Below, one piece after another: positions 42,200 to 51,115 of a stretch of 64,000 nt of DNA. Each line of letters begins with the position of its first letter. Position 1 is the first letter of the stretch. The stretch spans positions 186,001 to 250,000 of the forward strand of contig NZ_JADQDM010000001.1 in NCBI RefSeq assembly GCF_015694525.1. Reading direction: 5' to 3'. The notes beneath the pieces are model-generated. The model did not search any database. It saw only the letters and a program-made list of their open reading frames with translations, and was not told the DNA's origin. Made by a program: the position numbers and the translations under genes. This DNA is from Hymenobacter ruricola (lineage in GTDB: Bacteria; Bacteroidota; Bacteroidia; Cytophagales; Hymenobacteraceae).

Positions 42200-44071
42200 C
42201 TAACGCTGGGTCCAGGCGTTGTCTTTCTCGGTGGCGTCCATGAAGATGCCGCCGTCCAGCCGCACCGATTTCGCGGCTTTGGGCAGCGTGATGGTGGTTT
42301 GCTTCTGGTTGGCCTGCCACACGGCGGGCGACTGATGCAGGGTGGCTTTGGTGCCGTCGGCATATTCCACCACCACATCAAACGGCACGGCAAAGCCGCC
42401 GATGTTTTGCACGGTGAGGGTGGTACCGTGCACCGAGGCCACGGCCAGGTCGATGTAGTTATTCGTGAAAAACCAGTTGTTGAAAAACCAGCTCAAATCC
42501 TGGCCCGAGGCGCTGCTCATCGAGTTGAAGTAGTCCCACGGAATGGGGTGCTTGCCGTGCCAGCGGGCCATGTACTCGTGCAGGCTTTTCTTGAACAGGG
42601 CATCGCCGAGCAGGTCTTTCAGCGCGAAATAGCTGAGCGAGGGCTTGCCGTAGGCGTTGTTGCCGTAGCCGGCGCGCAGCTCGTTGCTGGGCGTGATGAT
42701 GGGCAGGTCCTGGGCGGTGCTGCGGTCGTAAATCCAGCGGCTGACGCGGAACAGCTTGTAGAGCTTGTCGGCGGTTTCGGCGCCGTTTTCGGCCGTGTTG
42801 ATGAGGCGCTCAAACGTGGTGGCCCAGCCCTCGTCCATGTAGGCGTAGCGGCTCTCGTTGATGCCCATGTAGAAGGGGAAGTAAGTGTGCGCGATTTCGT
42901 GGTCTTGCACAAACTGCGCAAACTTGGGGTCCTTCTGCGGGCTGTCGTTCACCATCATCGGGTACTCCATGTCGGCAAAGCCCTGGAAGGCCGTCATTTT
43001 GGGGAAAGGGTAGGCGATGCCGGGCCAGTTGTTGGGGTTCGAGAACCAGCCCAGCGCAAACTGCCCGTTCTTCACCGACTCCCGGAAATCCACCGTGGAG
43101 TCGGCGTAGGCGGCTTGCATGCTGGCGCGGCGCTTGGCCTTGGCGTCCACCACCACGCTGGCGGCGTCCCACACGTAGTGGTCGCTCAGGCCCACGGCCA
43201 CGTCCGAGATGTCGCGTGCGGTCCAGACCCAGGTGTTCATCGCCTGCTGCGCGGTGATGCTTTTGCTGGCTAAGTCAGCGGCCGTGGCCACGTGAATGAC
43301 TTTGTCGCTGGTCATGGACTGCTTCAGGCGCTTGGCGGCGGCTTTCTGCAGCACCTGGTCGGGGTTTTGGAGCGTGCCGGTGGCCCACACGATGTAGTTG
43401 GCCGGCGCCTTCACGCGCAGGGTGTAGTCGTTGAAATCGTTGTAGAACTCCTTGCTGTCCACGAACGGAATCCGGTCCCAGCCGGCGTAGTCGTCGTACA
43501 CCGCCACGCGCGGGTAGAAGTAAGCCAGGTAGTAAGTGGTGGGGTCAATCATGCCTTCGCGGCCGCTTTCCACCGAAATGGGGTAGTGCCAGGCAATGCT
43601 GAACTTCACCGAGTCGTGCGGGGCCAGCGCCTTAGGCAGGCGCACGCCCTGGATGGTGCTCGTGCCCTGGCCGGGCGGGAGCGGGCGGGTTTGGCCGGCC
43701 ACCTGCAGCGTATCGACGACGAGGCCGGTGGTGAGGTAGTCGGGCGAGGCGTCGCCGTCGCGCGCCGCGCCGGGGCGGTGGATGTTCAGGATGAGGCGCA
43801 GCACCACTTGCTTCAGCGTGTCGGGGCTGTTGTTGAAGTAGGTGATGGTTTCGCGGCCGCGGATGTCACGGGCCGGCGGCGCGGCGGTCACGGTGATGTC
43901 GTAGCGGGCGCGGTTTTGCCAGTAGTTGGGGCCGGGGCGACCGTCCATCGAGCGGGTGCCTTTCTGGAAAGCCCGCTGGATGTCGCGGGGCATGTAGAGC
44001 GGCTGGGTTTGCGCGGCGGCGGTTTCGGCGAGGCCGGCGAGCAGCAGGAGCGTGAAGAGGGGTTTACTCAT
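42200..44071 (-). CDS. Secreted M1-family metallopeptidase, Bacteroidota subtype
   Basis: A 623-residue secreted peptidase. Signal peptide MSKPLFTLLLLAGLAETAAAQ. The beta-sandwich N-terminal domain (YDITVTAAPPARDIRGRETITYFNNSPD) is followed by the catalytic domain with H391-E392-I-A-H395 and the third zinc ligand E414 in YMDEGWATTFE at canonical spacing. AFQGFADMEYPMMVND replaces the GAMEN exopeptidase loop (G-ADMEYPMM). Bacteroidota have several of these secreted gluzincins, thought to trim extracellular peptides. It differs from the M1 gene at 0.4-2.1 kb in length and in the spacing after the exopeptidase loop, so it is not a recent duplicate. The ATG at 44071 is set by the signal peptide. 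Confidence 0.93.
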   Translation of the reverse strand: MSKPLFTLLLLAGLAETAAAQTQPLYMPRDIQRAFQKGTRSMDGRPGPNYWQNRARYDITVTAAPPARDIRGRETITYFNNSPDTLKQVVLRLILNIHRPGAARDGDASPDYLTTGLVVDTLQVAGQTRPLPPGQGTSTIQGVRLPKALAPHDSVKFSIAWHYPISVESGREGMIDPTTYYLAYFYPRVAVYDDYAGWDRIPFVDSKEFYNDFNDYTLRVKAPANYIVWATGTLQNPDQVLQKAAAKRLKQSMTSDKVIHVATAADLASKSITAQQAMNTWVWTARDISDVAVGLSDHYVWDAASVVVDAKAKRRASMQAAYADSTVDFRESVKNGQFALGWFSNPNNWPGIAYPFPKMTAFQGFADMEYPMMVNDSPQKDPKFAQFVQDHEIAHTYFPFYMGINESRYAYMDEGWATTFERLINTAENGAETADKLYKLFRVSRWIYDRSTAQDLPIITPSNELRAGYGNNAYGKPSLSYFALKDLLGDALFKKSLHEYMARWHGKHPIPWDYFNSMSSASGQDLSWFFNNWFFTNNYIDLAVASVHGTTLTVQNIGGFAVPFDVVVEYADGTKATLHQSPAVWQANQKQTTITLPKAAKSVRLDGGIFMDATEKDNAWTQR

Positions 44072-44142
44072 AGCAGGGAGAGACGGTGGGGGAGGAGTAG
44101 GCGTTGCATGCGTGGTGGGGCAAAGATGGCACCTGACGTGAC

Positions 44143-44279
44143 GCCTCACCCCCTGACCCCTACGCCGCTTGATGCGCGGAATGGTGGAGAGGGGGCACCG
44201 GCTTTGCGTGGTCAAGAATCGTCAGGCTCCCCTCTCCACCATTCCGCGCATCAAGCGGCGTAGGGGCCGGGGGTGAGGC
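44143..44279. repeat. Long intergenic inverted repeat, arms of about 50 bp
   Basis: The arms at 44143-44194 and 44229-44279 pair almost throughout, with a short mismatch/bulge. The left arm contains CTACGCCGCTTGATGCGCGG. It is the longest-arm repeat in the window and lies between the divergent M1 and MscS genes, in a 331-bp gap without other content. Confidence 0.9.
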
Positions 44280-44402
44280 GCCCGGCTTGGTCGATACAAT
44301 TCCCCAGTTCAGCGGCACGACGTGGAGCTGTGTCTTTCGCTTCTTTTAAGGTTCCGCTTTTCGGGGAGTCGGAGCGTACTTTTCCAGTTCAAAGCTCCCG
44401 AA

Positions 44403-46793
44403 ATGCGCATTCCGAATACTCCAAAGGCTTGCACCAAGCCGGACCAATCCTCACGCCAACCCCACTTGCTGCGCGCGATTCTGTCGCTGTTGTTGTGGCT
44501 GTTGATGCTGGCCCCGGCCGCCGCTCAACCGACCACCGCGAAGGAAGACACGATGGCTGTGGACACCACGGCCCGCGACGATTCCTACCGGCTGGAAGTG
44601 GGCTATACCACGCTCAGCGGCATTTCGGGGCAGGTGCGCAAGGTTTTTGACTCGCGCGGGCTGGCCGAGGAATTGCCCGATATGGTGGAGAACCTGAAGG
44701 CCATTCAGTACACGCTGAAGCAGAAGGGCGAGGTGGTTGACATCAAACAGCTGCAAATGTGCCAGCTGATGCTGGTGAGCATTCAGGAGCAGCTGGCGGA
44801 GTGGCGCACGGCCCTGGGCGAGGCCAACAAGCAGCTGACCGGGATGCAGGTCAAGCTCCGGAGCCTGCCGCCGGCCCGACCCCGCGCCCTGAACCCCGAC
44901 GCCACCGCGCTGGCCCTCGAACGCTCCGATTCGGCCCTGCAGGCGCGGCAGCAGCGAATTGGCGGCTTGCTCACGAAGCGGCTGACGAAGGTGAAGCAGC
45001 TGCAAACGCAGGTGGCGGCCAGCTACATTCAGGGCATGGAGCTGCAGGACGAGGTGGGCGACCAGATGCGTCGCTACGGCCGCACCACCGCCAAGGCCAA
45101 CTACCCGCCGCTGTGGGAGGCCGGCGCCACCCCGAAAGCGCCCGCCGACCCCAAAGCGCGCAAGGCCGGGCAGTACCGCCGCCAAATCATCAACTTTTAC
45201 TTCGCCAACAACTGGGACAACTGGGCCTACATGGCCCTGATTGGGCTGGTGTTCTACGGCTGGGTCACGTTCAACTACCGGCGGGCTAAGAAAGAAGGAC
45301 TGGTGCTGACGGAGCCCTTCCGCTACCTGCGGCCGGGGCCGGTGGCGGCCACGCTGGTGGTAATGTTCAGCTTGGCGCCGGCGCTGGAGCTGCACCCGCC
45401 GCCCGTGTACCTGGCGCTGCTGCAGCTGCTGTTGCTAGTGGCGCTCACGGCGGTGTTTGCCCGGAGCTGGCCGCGGCGCATGTTTTGGGCGTGGCTGGGG
45501 CTGGTGGCGTTTTTCGTGTGGCTGGGCATCACCAATGCCAACGCGGCCACCGGGCTGGGCGCACGCTGGGGCCTGCTGGGGCTGAATGCGCTGGCCGTGG
45601 GCATTGGCGCGTGGCTGCTGTGGCGGCTGCGCCAGACGCTGGAGAAGCTGCGGTTTCTGGTGCCGGTGGCGGGGCTGTTTGTGGTGCTCAATGCGCTGGC
45701 AATAATCTGCAACGTGGTGGGCCGGCTGAGTCTGGCGAAGATGTTCAGCACGGCGGGCGTTTATGGGCTGACGCAGGGCATCGGGCTGGCGGTGTTCATG
45801 GAGCTGTTCACGGAGGCGTTTCACTTGCAGATTTTGTGCAGCCGGAGCGAAGCGGGCAGCGCGGTGCACTTCGACTACGACAAAATTGAGCCCCAGCTGC
45901 TGCGCCTGCTCACGGTGCTGGCCGGCGCCCTGTGGCTGGTGGTGTTCACGTCGAATCTGAATGTGTACAACTTCATTTACGGCTACTTTGAGCACTTTCT
46001 GACGGCACCGCGGCTGCTGGGCAGCACGGAATTTACTTACGGCAACATCCTGCTGTTCTTCGTAATTCTGTTTATTTCGGCGCAATTACAGCGCTACATC
46101 GGCTACTTCTTCGGCGACGTGGGCGAGGCCGACAGCGTGGACTCGCGGCAGCGCGGCTCGTGGCTGGTGGCGCTGCGGCTGCTGCTGGTGCTCATCGGGT
46201 TTGCGCTGGCCACGGCGGCTACGGGCCTGCCGCTGAGCAAGATTGCCATCGTGTTTGGGGCCTTGAGCGTGGGCATTGGCCTGGGCTTGCAGAGCATCGT
46301 GAACAACTTGGTGTCGGGCATCATCCTGATTTTCGAGCGGCCGTTTCACGTGGGCGACTTCATCGAGGTGGCCGGCAAGTCGGGGCGGGTGCAGGACATT
46401 GGCATTCGCTCCAGCAAGCTGCTTTCGCTCACGGGCTCCGAAATCATCCTGCCCAACGGCGACCTGCTCTCGCAGCACGTCATCAACTGGACGCGCACCA
46501 ACGACCACATTCGGGCCGACCTGTCGTTGAAAATGACGGCCACCGCACCCGAAACCGACTTGCAGGCCAACCTGCAAACGGCCCGCGAGCTGATTCAGGA
46601 AGAAATTAAAAACAGCCCCTACACGCTGCACAACCTGCCGCCCGAAATCCTGCTCAGCAGCATCAACGGGCAGGTGTACGAGCTGAAAATCCTGTTCTGG
46701 ATTACCAACATCCGGCAGGAGCAGCTCACCAAAAGCGAGATTCTGGCGGGCATTTACCGGCGCTTCCAAGCCAAAGGCTTGCAACTGGGGTAG
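44403..46793 (+). CDS. Large mechanosensitive ion channel (MscS family)
   Basis: A 796-residue membrane protein. Signal peptide/first helix at about 23-42 (HLLRAILSLLLWLLMLAPAAAQ), then a periplasmic coiled-coil-like region (about 75-235) similar to the MscK/DUF3772 extension: QVRKVFDSRGLAEELPDMVENLKAIQYTLKQKGE, SIQEQLAEWRTALGEANKQLTGMQ. Several helices follow (from about 260). The pore and beta domain at about 620-790 is the MscS core: GALSVGIGLGLQSIVNNLVSGIILIFERPFHVGDFIEVAGKSGRVQDIGIRSSKL. It opens under membrane tension during osmotic downshock. The ATG at 44403 follows the long repeat region. Confidence 0.93.
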   Translation: MRIPNTPKACTKPDQSSRQPHLLRAILSLLLWLLMLAPAAAQPTTAKEDTMAVDTTARDDSYRLEVGYTTLSGISGQVRKVFDSRGLAEELPDMVENLKAIQYTLKQKGEVVDIKQLQMCQLMLVSIQEQLAEWRTALGEANKQLTGMQVKLRSLPPARPRALNPDATALALERSDSALQARQQRIGGLLTKRLTKVKQLQTQVAASYIQGMELQDEVGDQMRRYGRTTAKANYPPLWEAGATPKAPADPKARKAGQYRRQIINFYFANNWDNWAYMALIGLVFYGWVTFNYRRAKKEGLVLTEPFRYLRPGPVAATLVVMFSLAPALELHPPPVYLALLQLLLLVALTAVFARSWPRRMFWAWLGLVAFFVWLGITNANAATGLGARWGLLGLNALAVGIGAWLLWRLRQTLEKLRFLVPVAGLFVVLNALAIICNVVGRLSLAKMFSTAGVYGLTQGIGLAVFMELFTEAFHLQILCSRSEAGSAVHFDYDKIEPQLLRLLTVLAGALWLVVFTSNLNVYNFIYGYFEHFLTAPRLLGSTEFTYGNILLFFVILFISAQLQRYIGYFFGDVGEADSVDSRQRGSWLVALRLLLVLIGFALATAATGLPLSKIAIVFGALSVGIGLGLQSIVNNLVSGIILIFERPFHVGDFIEVAGKSGRVQDIGIRSSKLLSLTGSEIILPNGDLLSQHVINWTRTNDHIRADLSLKMTATAPETDLQANLQTARELIQEEIKNSPYTLHNLPPEILLSSINGQVYELKILFWITNIRQEQLTKSEILAGIYRRFQAKGLQLG

Positions 46794-46879
46794 TAGCGCG
46801 GACTTTGTAGTCCGCGTCCCCGGCGGATACCCGAACGACTCTATCGGCGCGGGGACGCGGACTACAGAGTCCGCGCTAC
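46793..46879. repeat. Intergenic inverted repeat, 29-bp arms
   Basis: The arms at 46793-46821 (starts GTAGCGCGGACTTTGTAGTC) and 46851-46879 differ at one base. It begins at the MscS stop codon, like the element at 2099-2173, which also starts GTAGCG and ends CGCTAC. Confidence 0.85.
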
Positions 46880-46904
46880 GGGCAAATAGCATCTTCCGAG
46901 GGCC

Positions 46905-47115
46905 GGAAGGAAACAAAAATCCGGCCGGCGGCCAGGGATTGGCGGCCGGCTGCAATGGCCGGGGCACCGGCGAAAACAAATCGGCGGCCGGCCGCGACGG
47001 GCGGGGGAGCGGCCGAAACCGATGAGAGCGGGACGGCAACGGCCTTCCGGCCGGCGGCAGCCCCCGGAGAGACGGCCGAAACCAGCGGGGGCGGGGCGGC
47101 CGGCGATGGGAGGAC
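46905..47115. repeat. Low-complexity GC-rich stretch with CGGCCGGC repeats
   Basis: A degenerate array of GGCCGGC, CGGCCGAAA and GGGGCGG elements with no fixed period. Both strands have open frames of Pro/Ala/Arg-rich sequence, but none has a start context, domain or signal. Together with the inverted repeat it fills the 480-bp gap between MscS and 47273; the last 90 bp hold the promoter. Confidence 0.6.
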
Positions 47116-47204
47116 GACGGGAACGGGAAAGGGGCTGAAAACCAGAAAAAACCGGTCGTTAAAGTCGGCGATTTTGCATTTTTTGAATATGGCAACCTGC
47201 GCGG

Positions 47205-47234
47205 TTGGAAGCCGGAATTAGCTGCATACATTTG
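47205..47234 (+). promoter_or_regulatory. Putative promoter, TTG-N19-TACATTTG
   Basis: A -33 TTG at 47205-47207 and an exact TAnnTTTG at 47227-47234, separated by 19 nt, as in the Bacteroidota consensus. The ATG of the downstream gene is at 47273. This is the best-formed promoter seen in the window. Confidence 0.6.
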
Positions 47235-47272
47235 GCCGGAGCAATAGGCTCAACCCCCATCATCTACCCCGA

Positions 47273-48208
47273 ATGGCCATGAAGAAATCCGGACTGCCCG
47301 TGTCGCAAGGCGACCTTTACCTGCTGTTGCCGCTGGCGTGGCAGGCCTACACCGACCACCTGCCTGCCTTCGCGGACTACAAGAGCGGCTACACCGCGGC
47401 GCTGGCCACCGCGCAGGCGCAGGCCCTGGCGGCCGCCCAGGCCCTGCCCGACGACACCGCCCGCTCGGCCCAGGCCGAGGCCGTGCGGGCCGAGCTGCTG
47501 CCCCAGGTGAGCGAGTACCTGGCCGCCTGGCAGCGCCTCGACGGCTACATTGAGGAGGCCTACCCCGAGAGCTACGACGCCATGCGCGCGGCGGCCGGCC
47601 ACGACAGCTACGACGCGGCGGCCCACTACGACTGGGCCAGCCTGAGCACCCTGATGACGGCCGCCGCCACCTTCGGGGCGGCCAACGAGGCCGTGCTGCT
47701 GGCCAAGGGGCAGATGCCGGCCACCTTCCTGGCGGCCCTGGCCGCCGAAGCCGCCGACGTGACCACCCTGCTGGGCCGCTACCAGCAGCTGAAGGGCACG
47801 GCCCAACAGGGCACCACCGCCCAGCAAACGGCCAACCGCGCCCTCTACGACGACTACCAGAAGATGAACCGCGACGCGCAGCGCATCTTCCGCCGCCAGC
47901 CCGACACGGCCCGCCTCTTCCAGACGGAGTACCTGCTGAGCCTGGTGAGCGGCACGCGGCAAGCGGGCGTGCGCGGCACCCTCACCCTGGCCGACGGCAC
48001 GCTGCTGGCGGGCATCGGGGTGGCAGCGAAGGGCCCCAAAGGCACCGTCGAAACCGTGAGCGACGCCGACGGCCGCTACGCGCTGGCCCTGCCGGCGGGG
48101 GACTACACGGTAGTGTTCAGCGGCGCGGGCTACGCCCCGCAGGAGCTAGCCGTGACGGTGGAGGCGGGGGTGAAGAAGCGGGTGGATGGGGTGCTGGGGA
48201 AGGTGTAA
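47273..48208 (+). CDS. Helical protein with carboxypeptidase-regulatory-like C-terminal domain
   Basis: A 311-residue cytoplasmic-looking protein (no signal peptide). Residues 1-225 are Ala/Leu/Gln-rich helices (YTAALATAQAQALAAAQAL, LSTLMTAAATFGAANEAVLLAKGQMPATFLAALAAEA). Residues about 230-311 are a carboxypeptidase-regulatory-like (CarboxypepD_reg) beta sandwich: GVRGTLTLADGTLLAGIGVAAKGPKGTVETVSDADGRYALALPAGDYTVVFSGAGYAPQELAVTVEAG. Such domains usually sit in secreted proteins, which makes the absence of a signal peptide odd. Function unknown. An ATG two codons further on is an alternative start. It is the last GC-rich gene before the AT-rich island. Confidence 0.75.
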   Translation: MAMKKSGLPVSQGDLYLLLPLAWQAYTDHLPAFADYKSGYTAALATAQAQALAAAQALPDDTARSAQAEAVRAELLPQVSEYLAAWQRLDGYIEEAYPESYDAMRAAAGHDSYDAAAHYDWASLSTLMTAAATFGAANEAVLLAKGQMPATFLAALAAEAADVTTLLGRYQQLKGTAQQGTTAQQTANRALYDDYQKMNRDAQRIFRRQPDTARLFQTEYLLSLVSGTRQAGVRGTLTLADGTLLAGIGVAAKGPKGTVETVSDADGRYALALPAGDYTVVFSGAGYAPQELAVTVEAGVKKRVDGVLGKV

Positions 48209-48238
48209 TTTAATTAATCACATTCAATTTAAACTGCA

Positions 48239-49291
48239 ATGAAAAGCTTTGACAGCCGCACCTATAGCATTAATGACTTCATGGAATGGGAGCGTAATCA
48301 GCAACTTGAATTGTCGCCAAGATTTCAGAGGAACTCTGTCTGGAGTGACAATGCTCGCTCATATTTAATGGATACAATTGTTAGGGGAAAACCTATTCCA
48401 AAAGTGTTCCTTAGGCAAAAAATTAATGCCACAACCCGAATGTCTATTCGGGAAGTTGTGGATGGCCAACAAAGGCTAAGAACAATAATCTCTTATTTGA
48501 AAGATTCTTTCTATATTCATCCTAAGCATAATAAAGAACAAGGAGGTAAGTTCTTTAGTCAGTTGGATGAGGAAGTCCAGGTTTCTATTCTAAATTATGA
48601 AGTTGCAGCGGATTTATTAGTTAATATGTCCGACGAAGAAGTGTTGGATGTTTTTGGCAGGTTAAATTCTTACGCTGTTGTTCTCAATGACCAAGAGCGC
48701 ATTCATGCAAATCATTTTGGGCCATTCAAGCTGCTTGCTGATAATGTTGGTCAAAATGCTTTTAATTTTTGGGTGAAGAATAAAATTTTGACGGACGCTC
48801 AAGTTATGCGAATGGGTAATGTTGCTCTGGCAGCAGATTTACTTATTGCTATGATAGAGGGTATTAAAAGTAAAAAGCAATTAAAGAAATACTACGAAGA
48901 TTATGAAAGTGATTTTCAACACGACGTTGAAGATTTGAAATCGAAGTTTAATGCCACTCTAGCTACCACAGGAGCAATTTTTGGTGGAGAGTTAGGGAGA
49001 ACAGAATTTAGGCGAGTACACATTTTCTATAGCTTGTTTACAGCTATTTACCATTTGAGTTTTGGACTCAAAGAGATAGACATGCCTAAAGCACCTGATG
49101 TAGAATGGAACTTCGACAAAATACGGCTAACGCTAAACCCAGTTGATGAGCTATTTGGAGATGAGGACAGGGTAACATTCACCAAGGAGCAAAAGCAGTT
49201 TCTAGAAGATAGCCGCCGTGCGACAACTGATGCAAAAGTCAGACTGCGACGCACTAGGTACCTCGTTTCGTTGATTTTGAAATCATTTTAG
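48239..49291 (+). CDS. DUF262 (GmrS/ParB-like) protein without HNH domain
   Basis: A 350-residue protein whose N-terminal 160 residues are a DUF262 domain: YSINDFMEWERNQQLELSPRFQRNSVWSDNARSYLMDTIVRGKPIPKVFLRQ, then the defining VVDGQQRLRTI (D75-G76-Q77-Q78-R79) and FGRLNSYAVVLNDQERI. DUF262 is the nucleotide-dependent, ParB-like part of GmrSD, SspE-like and BrxU enzymes, where it normally precedes a DUF1524 HNH nuclease. Here the rest is helical and there is no HNH motif. The gene is AT-rich in a GC-rich region and ends 3 bp before a HEPN gene, so the two proteins very likely work together. It could sense an invader or restrain the HEPN RNase. Function is inferred. Confidence 0.88.
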   Translation: MKSFDSRTYSINDFMEWERNQQLELSPRFQRNSVWSDNARSYLMDTIVRGKPIPKVFLRQKINATTRMSIREVVDGQQRLRTIISYLKDSFYIHPKHNKEQGGKFFSQLDEEVQVSILNYEVAADLLVNMSDEEVLDVFGRLNSYAVVLNDQERIHANHFGPFKLLADNVGQNAFNFWVKNKILTDAQVMRMGNVALAADLLIAMIEGIKSKKQLKKYYEDYESDFQHDVEDLKSKFNATLATTGAIFGGELGRTEFRRVHIFYSLFTAIYHLSFGLKEIDMPKAPDVEWNFDKIRLTLNPVDELFGDEDRVTFTKEQKQFLEDSRRATTDAKVRLRRTRYLVSLILKSF

Positions 49292-49294
49292 AAT

Positions 49295-49918
49295 ATGCCA
49301 CTTTTAGCATGTTTGCAAGAATTTCGGAACAAAGTTGCTGCGATAAACAATATGATAGCAGCGGCTCATCGTGTCGACGGAGGTGGTTCTTTTTTCTTTT
49401 CAGGGAGCGAGCGAGCTGCTATTGTAGAATCTGGGCTCGTTCGCTTGTTTATTGCATGGGAACATTTTCTTGAACGTTCATTTATACTGTATCTTATCGG
49501 TACACGCTCTGGTAGTGGGATTAGAGTAAAGAGATATGCCTTTCCTGTTGATGAGGCTCATGCAAATAAAATTGTTATTGGAGGCATGAGGTTTATGGAG
49601 TGGGGTACTCCTGATAGTGTCCGTAAGCTGAGTAAACTTTATTTTAAAGATGGAGAGCCATATGAAACTGTTTTAACGTCAATTAGTAGCGAGTTGTCGG
49701 ATTTAAAAATAGTAAGGAACGCAGCATCACATTTATCTAGTACGACATCTGCATCTCTTGATAATCTGATTTTGCGTAAGTTGGCACAGCCGATTATTGG
49801 TGGTACAGTTGCTTACTATGTTCTCGCGGTAGACCCGAATTCCTCTAGCGGGGAAACGATGCTGCAGGTTTATGAAAATATTTTAGATATGGCAGCAGAA
49901 TTAATAGCTAGGCCATAG
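49295..49918 (+). CDS. HEPN-domain RNase-like protein (MAE_28990/MAE_18760-like)
   Basis: A 207-residue all-alpha protein. Helix 2 carries LVRLFIAWEHFLERSFILYLIGT and the late helix carries LKIVRNAASHLSS, giving R141-N142-A-A-S-H146, an intact Rx4H motif of active HEPN ribonucleases. The layout matches the MAE_28990/MAE_18760 HEPN-like nuclease group. It starts 3 bp after the DUF262 gene, and the pair is compositionally foreign. Together they look like a two-gene toxin/defence module in which the HEPN protein cleaves RNA and DUF262 senses or controls. No MNT-type antitoxin is present in this pair. Confidence 0.85.
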   Translation: MPLLACLQEFRNKVAAINNMIAAAHRVDGGGSFFFSGSERAAIVESGLVRLFIAWEHFLERSFILYLIGTRSGSGIRVKRYAFPVDEAHANKIVIGGMRFMEWGTPDSVRKLSKLYFKDGEPYETVLTSISSELSDLKIVRNAASHLSSTTSASLDNLILRKLAQPIIGGTVAYYVLAVDPNSSSGETMLQVYENILDMAAELIARP

Positions 49919-50047
49919 TAGAAATTCCTGATACGTTATTGGCAGGAGCTTTTATTATCTGAATACTGTCCCAATCATTTCTGTAGCTGCTTTGGATAGT
50001 ATGTATGGTAAAGGCGAAATGGTATTCGGTAGATATATAGAAACATT

Positions 50048-50983
50048 ATGCAAAACTGGTTTGCATTGCGGAATACAGGCGCCCAGTTGCTGCTGCCCCT
50101 GCTGCTCCTCACCGCCTGCCAGCGGCCCGCTGACGTCGTGGTCAACCTCAACGGCCAGCAGTGCACCCGTACGCCAGCCCAGCTAGCCCAGGGCCAGCTG
50201 ACGCCCGGGCTGCAGGATGCCGACTACCCGCTGGTGAGCGACCTGGCCATGCTGAGCGCCATCGTGTATTCGGGCGTAAAGTCGGCCAACCACCGGCCCG
50301 ACTATAGCCAGGACACCACCAAGTACGCCGTGGAGCGGCGCGAGCTGGCCCGGCGCGGTTGGCGGCCCTTCGCCTTTCGCTACCCGCTGGTGGCGGCCCC
50401 GGGCCAGCGCCTGGCCGGCGGGCTGGTGTACGACGTGTGGGTGCGGCCGGGCCCGGTGCCGCTGGCGGTGCTGGTGTTCCGGGGCACCAACTACCTGGAG
50501 TTTGCCGACTGGGTGGCCAACACCCGGCCCCTCACCAACAACCCGTGGTTCTGGGACCAGTACGAGCAGGCCCGCGCCCTGACGCCAGCCGTGGTGGCCC
50601 GGCTCGATTCGGCCTACGGCGGCCGGGCGCGCATTTTCGCGGCGGGGCACTCGCTGGGCGGCGGGCTGGCCCAGCACGCCGGCTACACCAGCCCGCGCAT
50701 CGAGAAGGTGTTTGCCTTCAATTCCTCGCCGCTCACGGGCTACTTCGACGTGGCCAAAAAGGACCGGCTGCCGCCCGGCAGCGCCCGGCGCACCTTCCTC
50801 GTGTACGAGAGCTACGAGGTGCTCACGCTGTTTCGGTTCGTGCCGGTGCAGCTCAACCGCTTCGCCAAAAACGTGGACCTGGTGGTGGTGCGCTACAATT
50901 TCACCACCGGGCTCGATTCGCCTTCGCCGTTTCGGCAGCACGAGATGCAGCGGCTGGTGGCGGGGCTGCGGGCGGCGCGGTAG
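50048..50983 (+). CDS. Lipase class 3-like lipoprotein (alpha/beta hydrolase)
   Basis: A 311-residue predicted lipoprotein: a hydrophobic leader, then LLTAC with Cys24 as acylation site. The catalytic domain contains LAVLVFRGTNYLEFADWVANT (oxyanion-type strand) and IFAAGHSLGGGLAQHAGY with nucleophile S202 in GHSLGG, as in class 3 lipases (Mbeg1-like). NVDLVVVRYNFTTGLDSPSPFRQHEM carries the candidate catalytic His. It is expected to hydrolyse lipid esters in the periplasm or at the outer membrane. The first codons are still AT-rich, since the gene abuts the right edge of the DUF262-HEPN island; the mature part is normal for this genome. Confidence 0.87.
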   Translation: MQNWFALRNTGAQLLLPLLLLTACQRPADVVVNLNGQQCTRTPAQLAQGQLTPGLQDADYPLVSDLAMLSAIVYSGVKSANHRPDYSQDTTKYAVERRELARRGWRPFAFRYPLVAAPGQRLAGGLVYDVWVRPGPVPLAVLVFRGTNYLEFADWVANTRPLTNNPWFWDQYEQARALTPAVVARLDSAYGGRARIFAAGHSLGGGLAQHAGYTSPRIEKVFAFNSSPLTGYFDVAKKDRLPPGSARRTFLVYESYEVLTLFRFVPVQLNRFAKNVDLVVVRYNFTTGLDSPSPFRQHEMQRLVAGLRAAR

Positions 50984-51115
50984 GGGCCGGTTTCCGGGAA
51001 AGCTGCGGGCGGCGTTTGCCGGTAGGCAATACGGCGTCGGGAAGCCCGCGCGGCTACGTATCTTACCGTCGGCCCAGGGCGCTGGCTGACACCAGCCCCG
51101 GCCGATGCTACCCGT

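Noticed and set aside
46086..47231. A Pro/Arg-rich minus-strand frame spanning the low-complexity region and MscS 3' end
   Set aside because: It runs through repeat DNA and antisense to the MscS C-terminus. No start context or domain.
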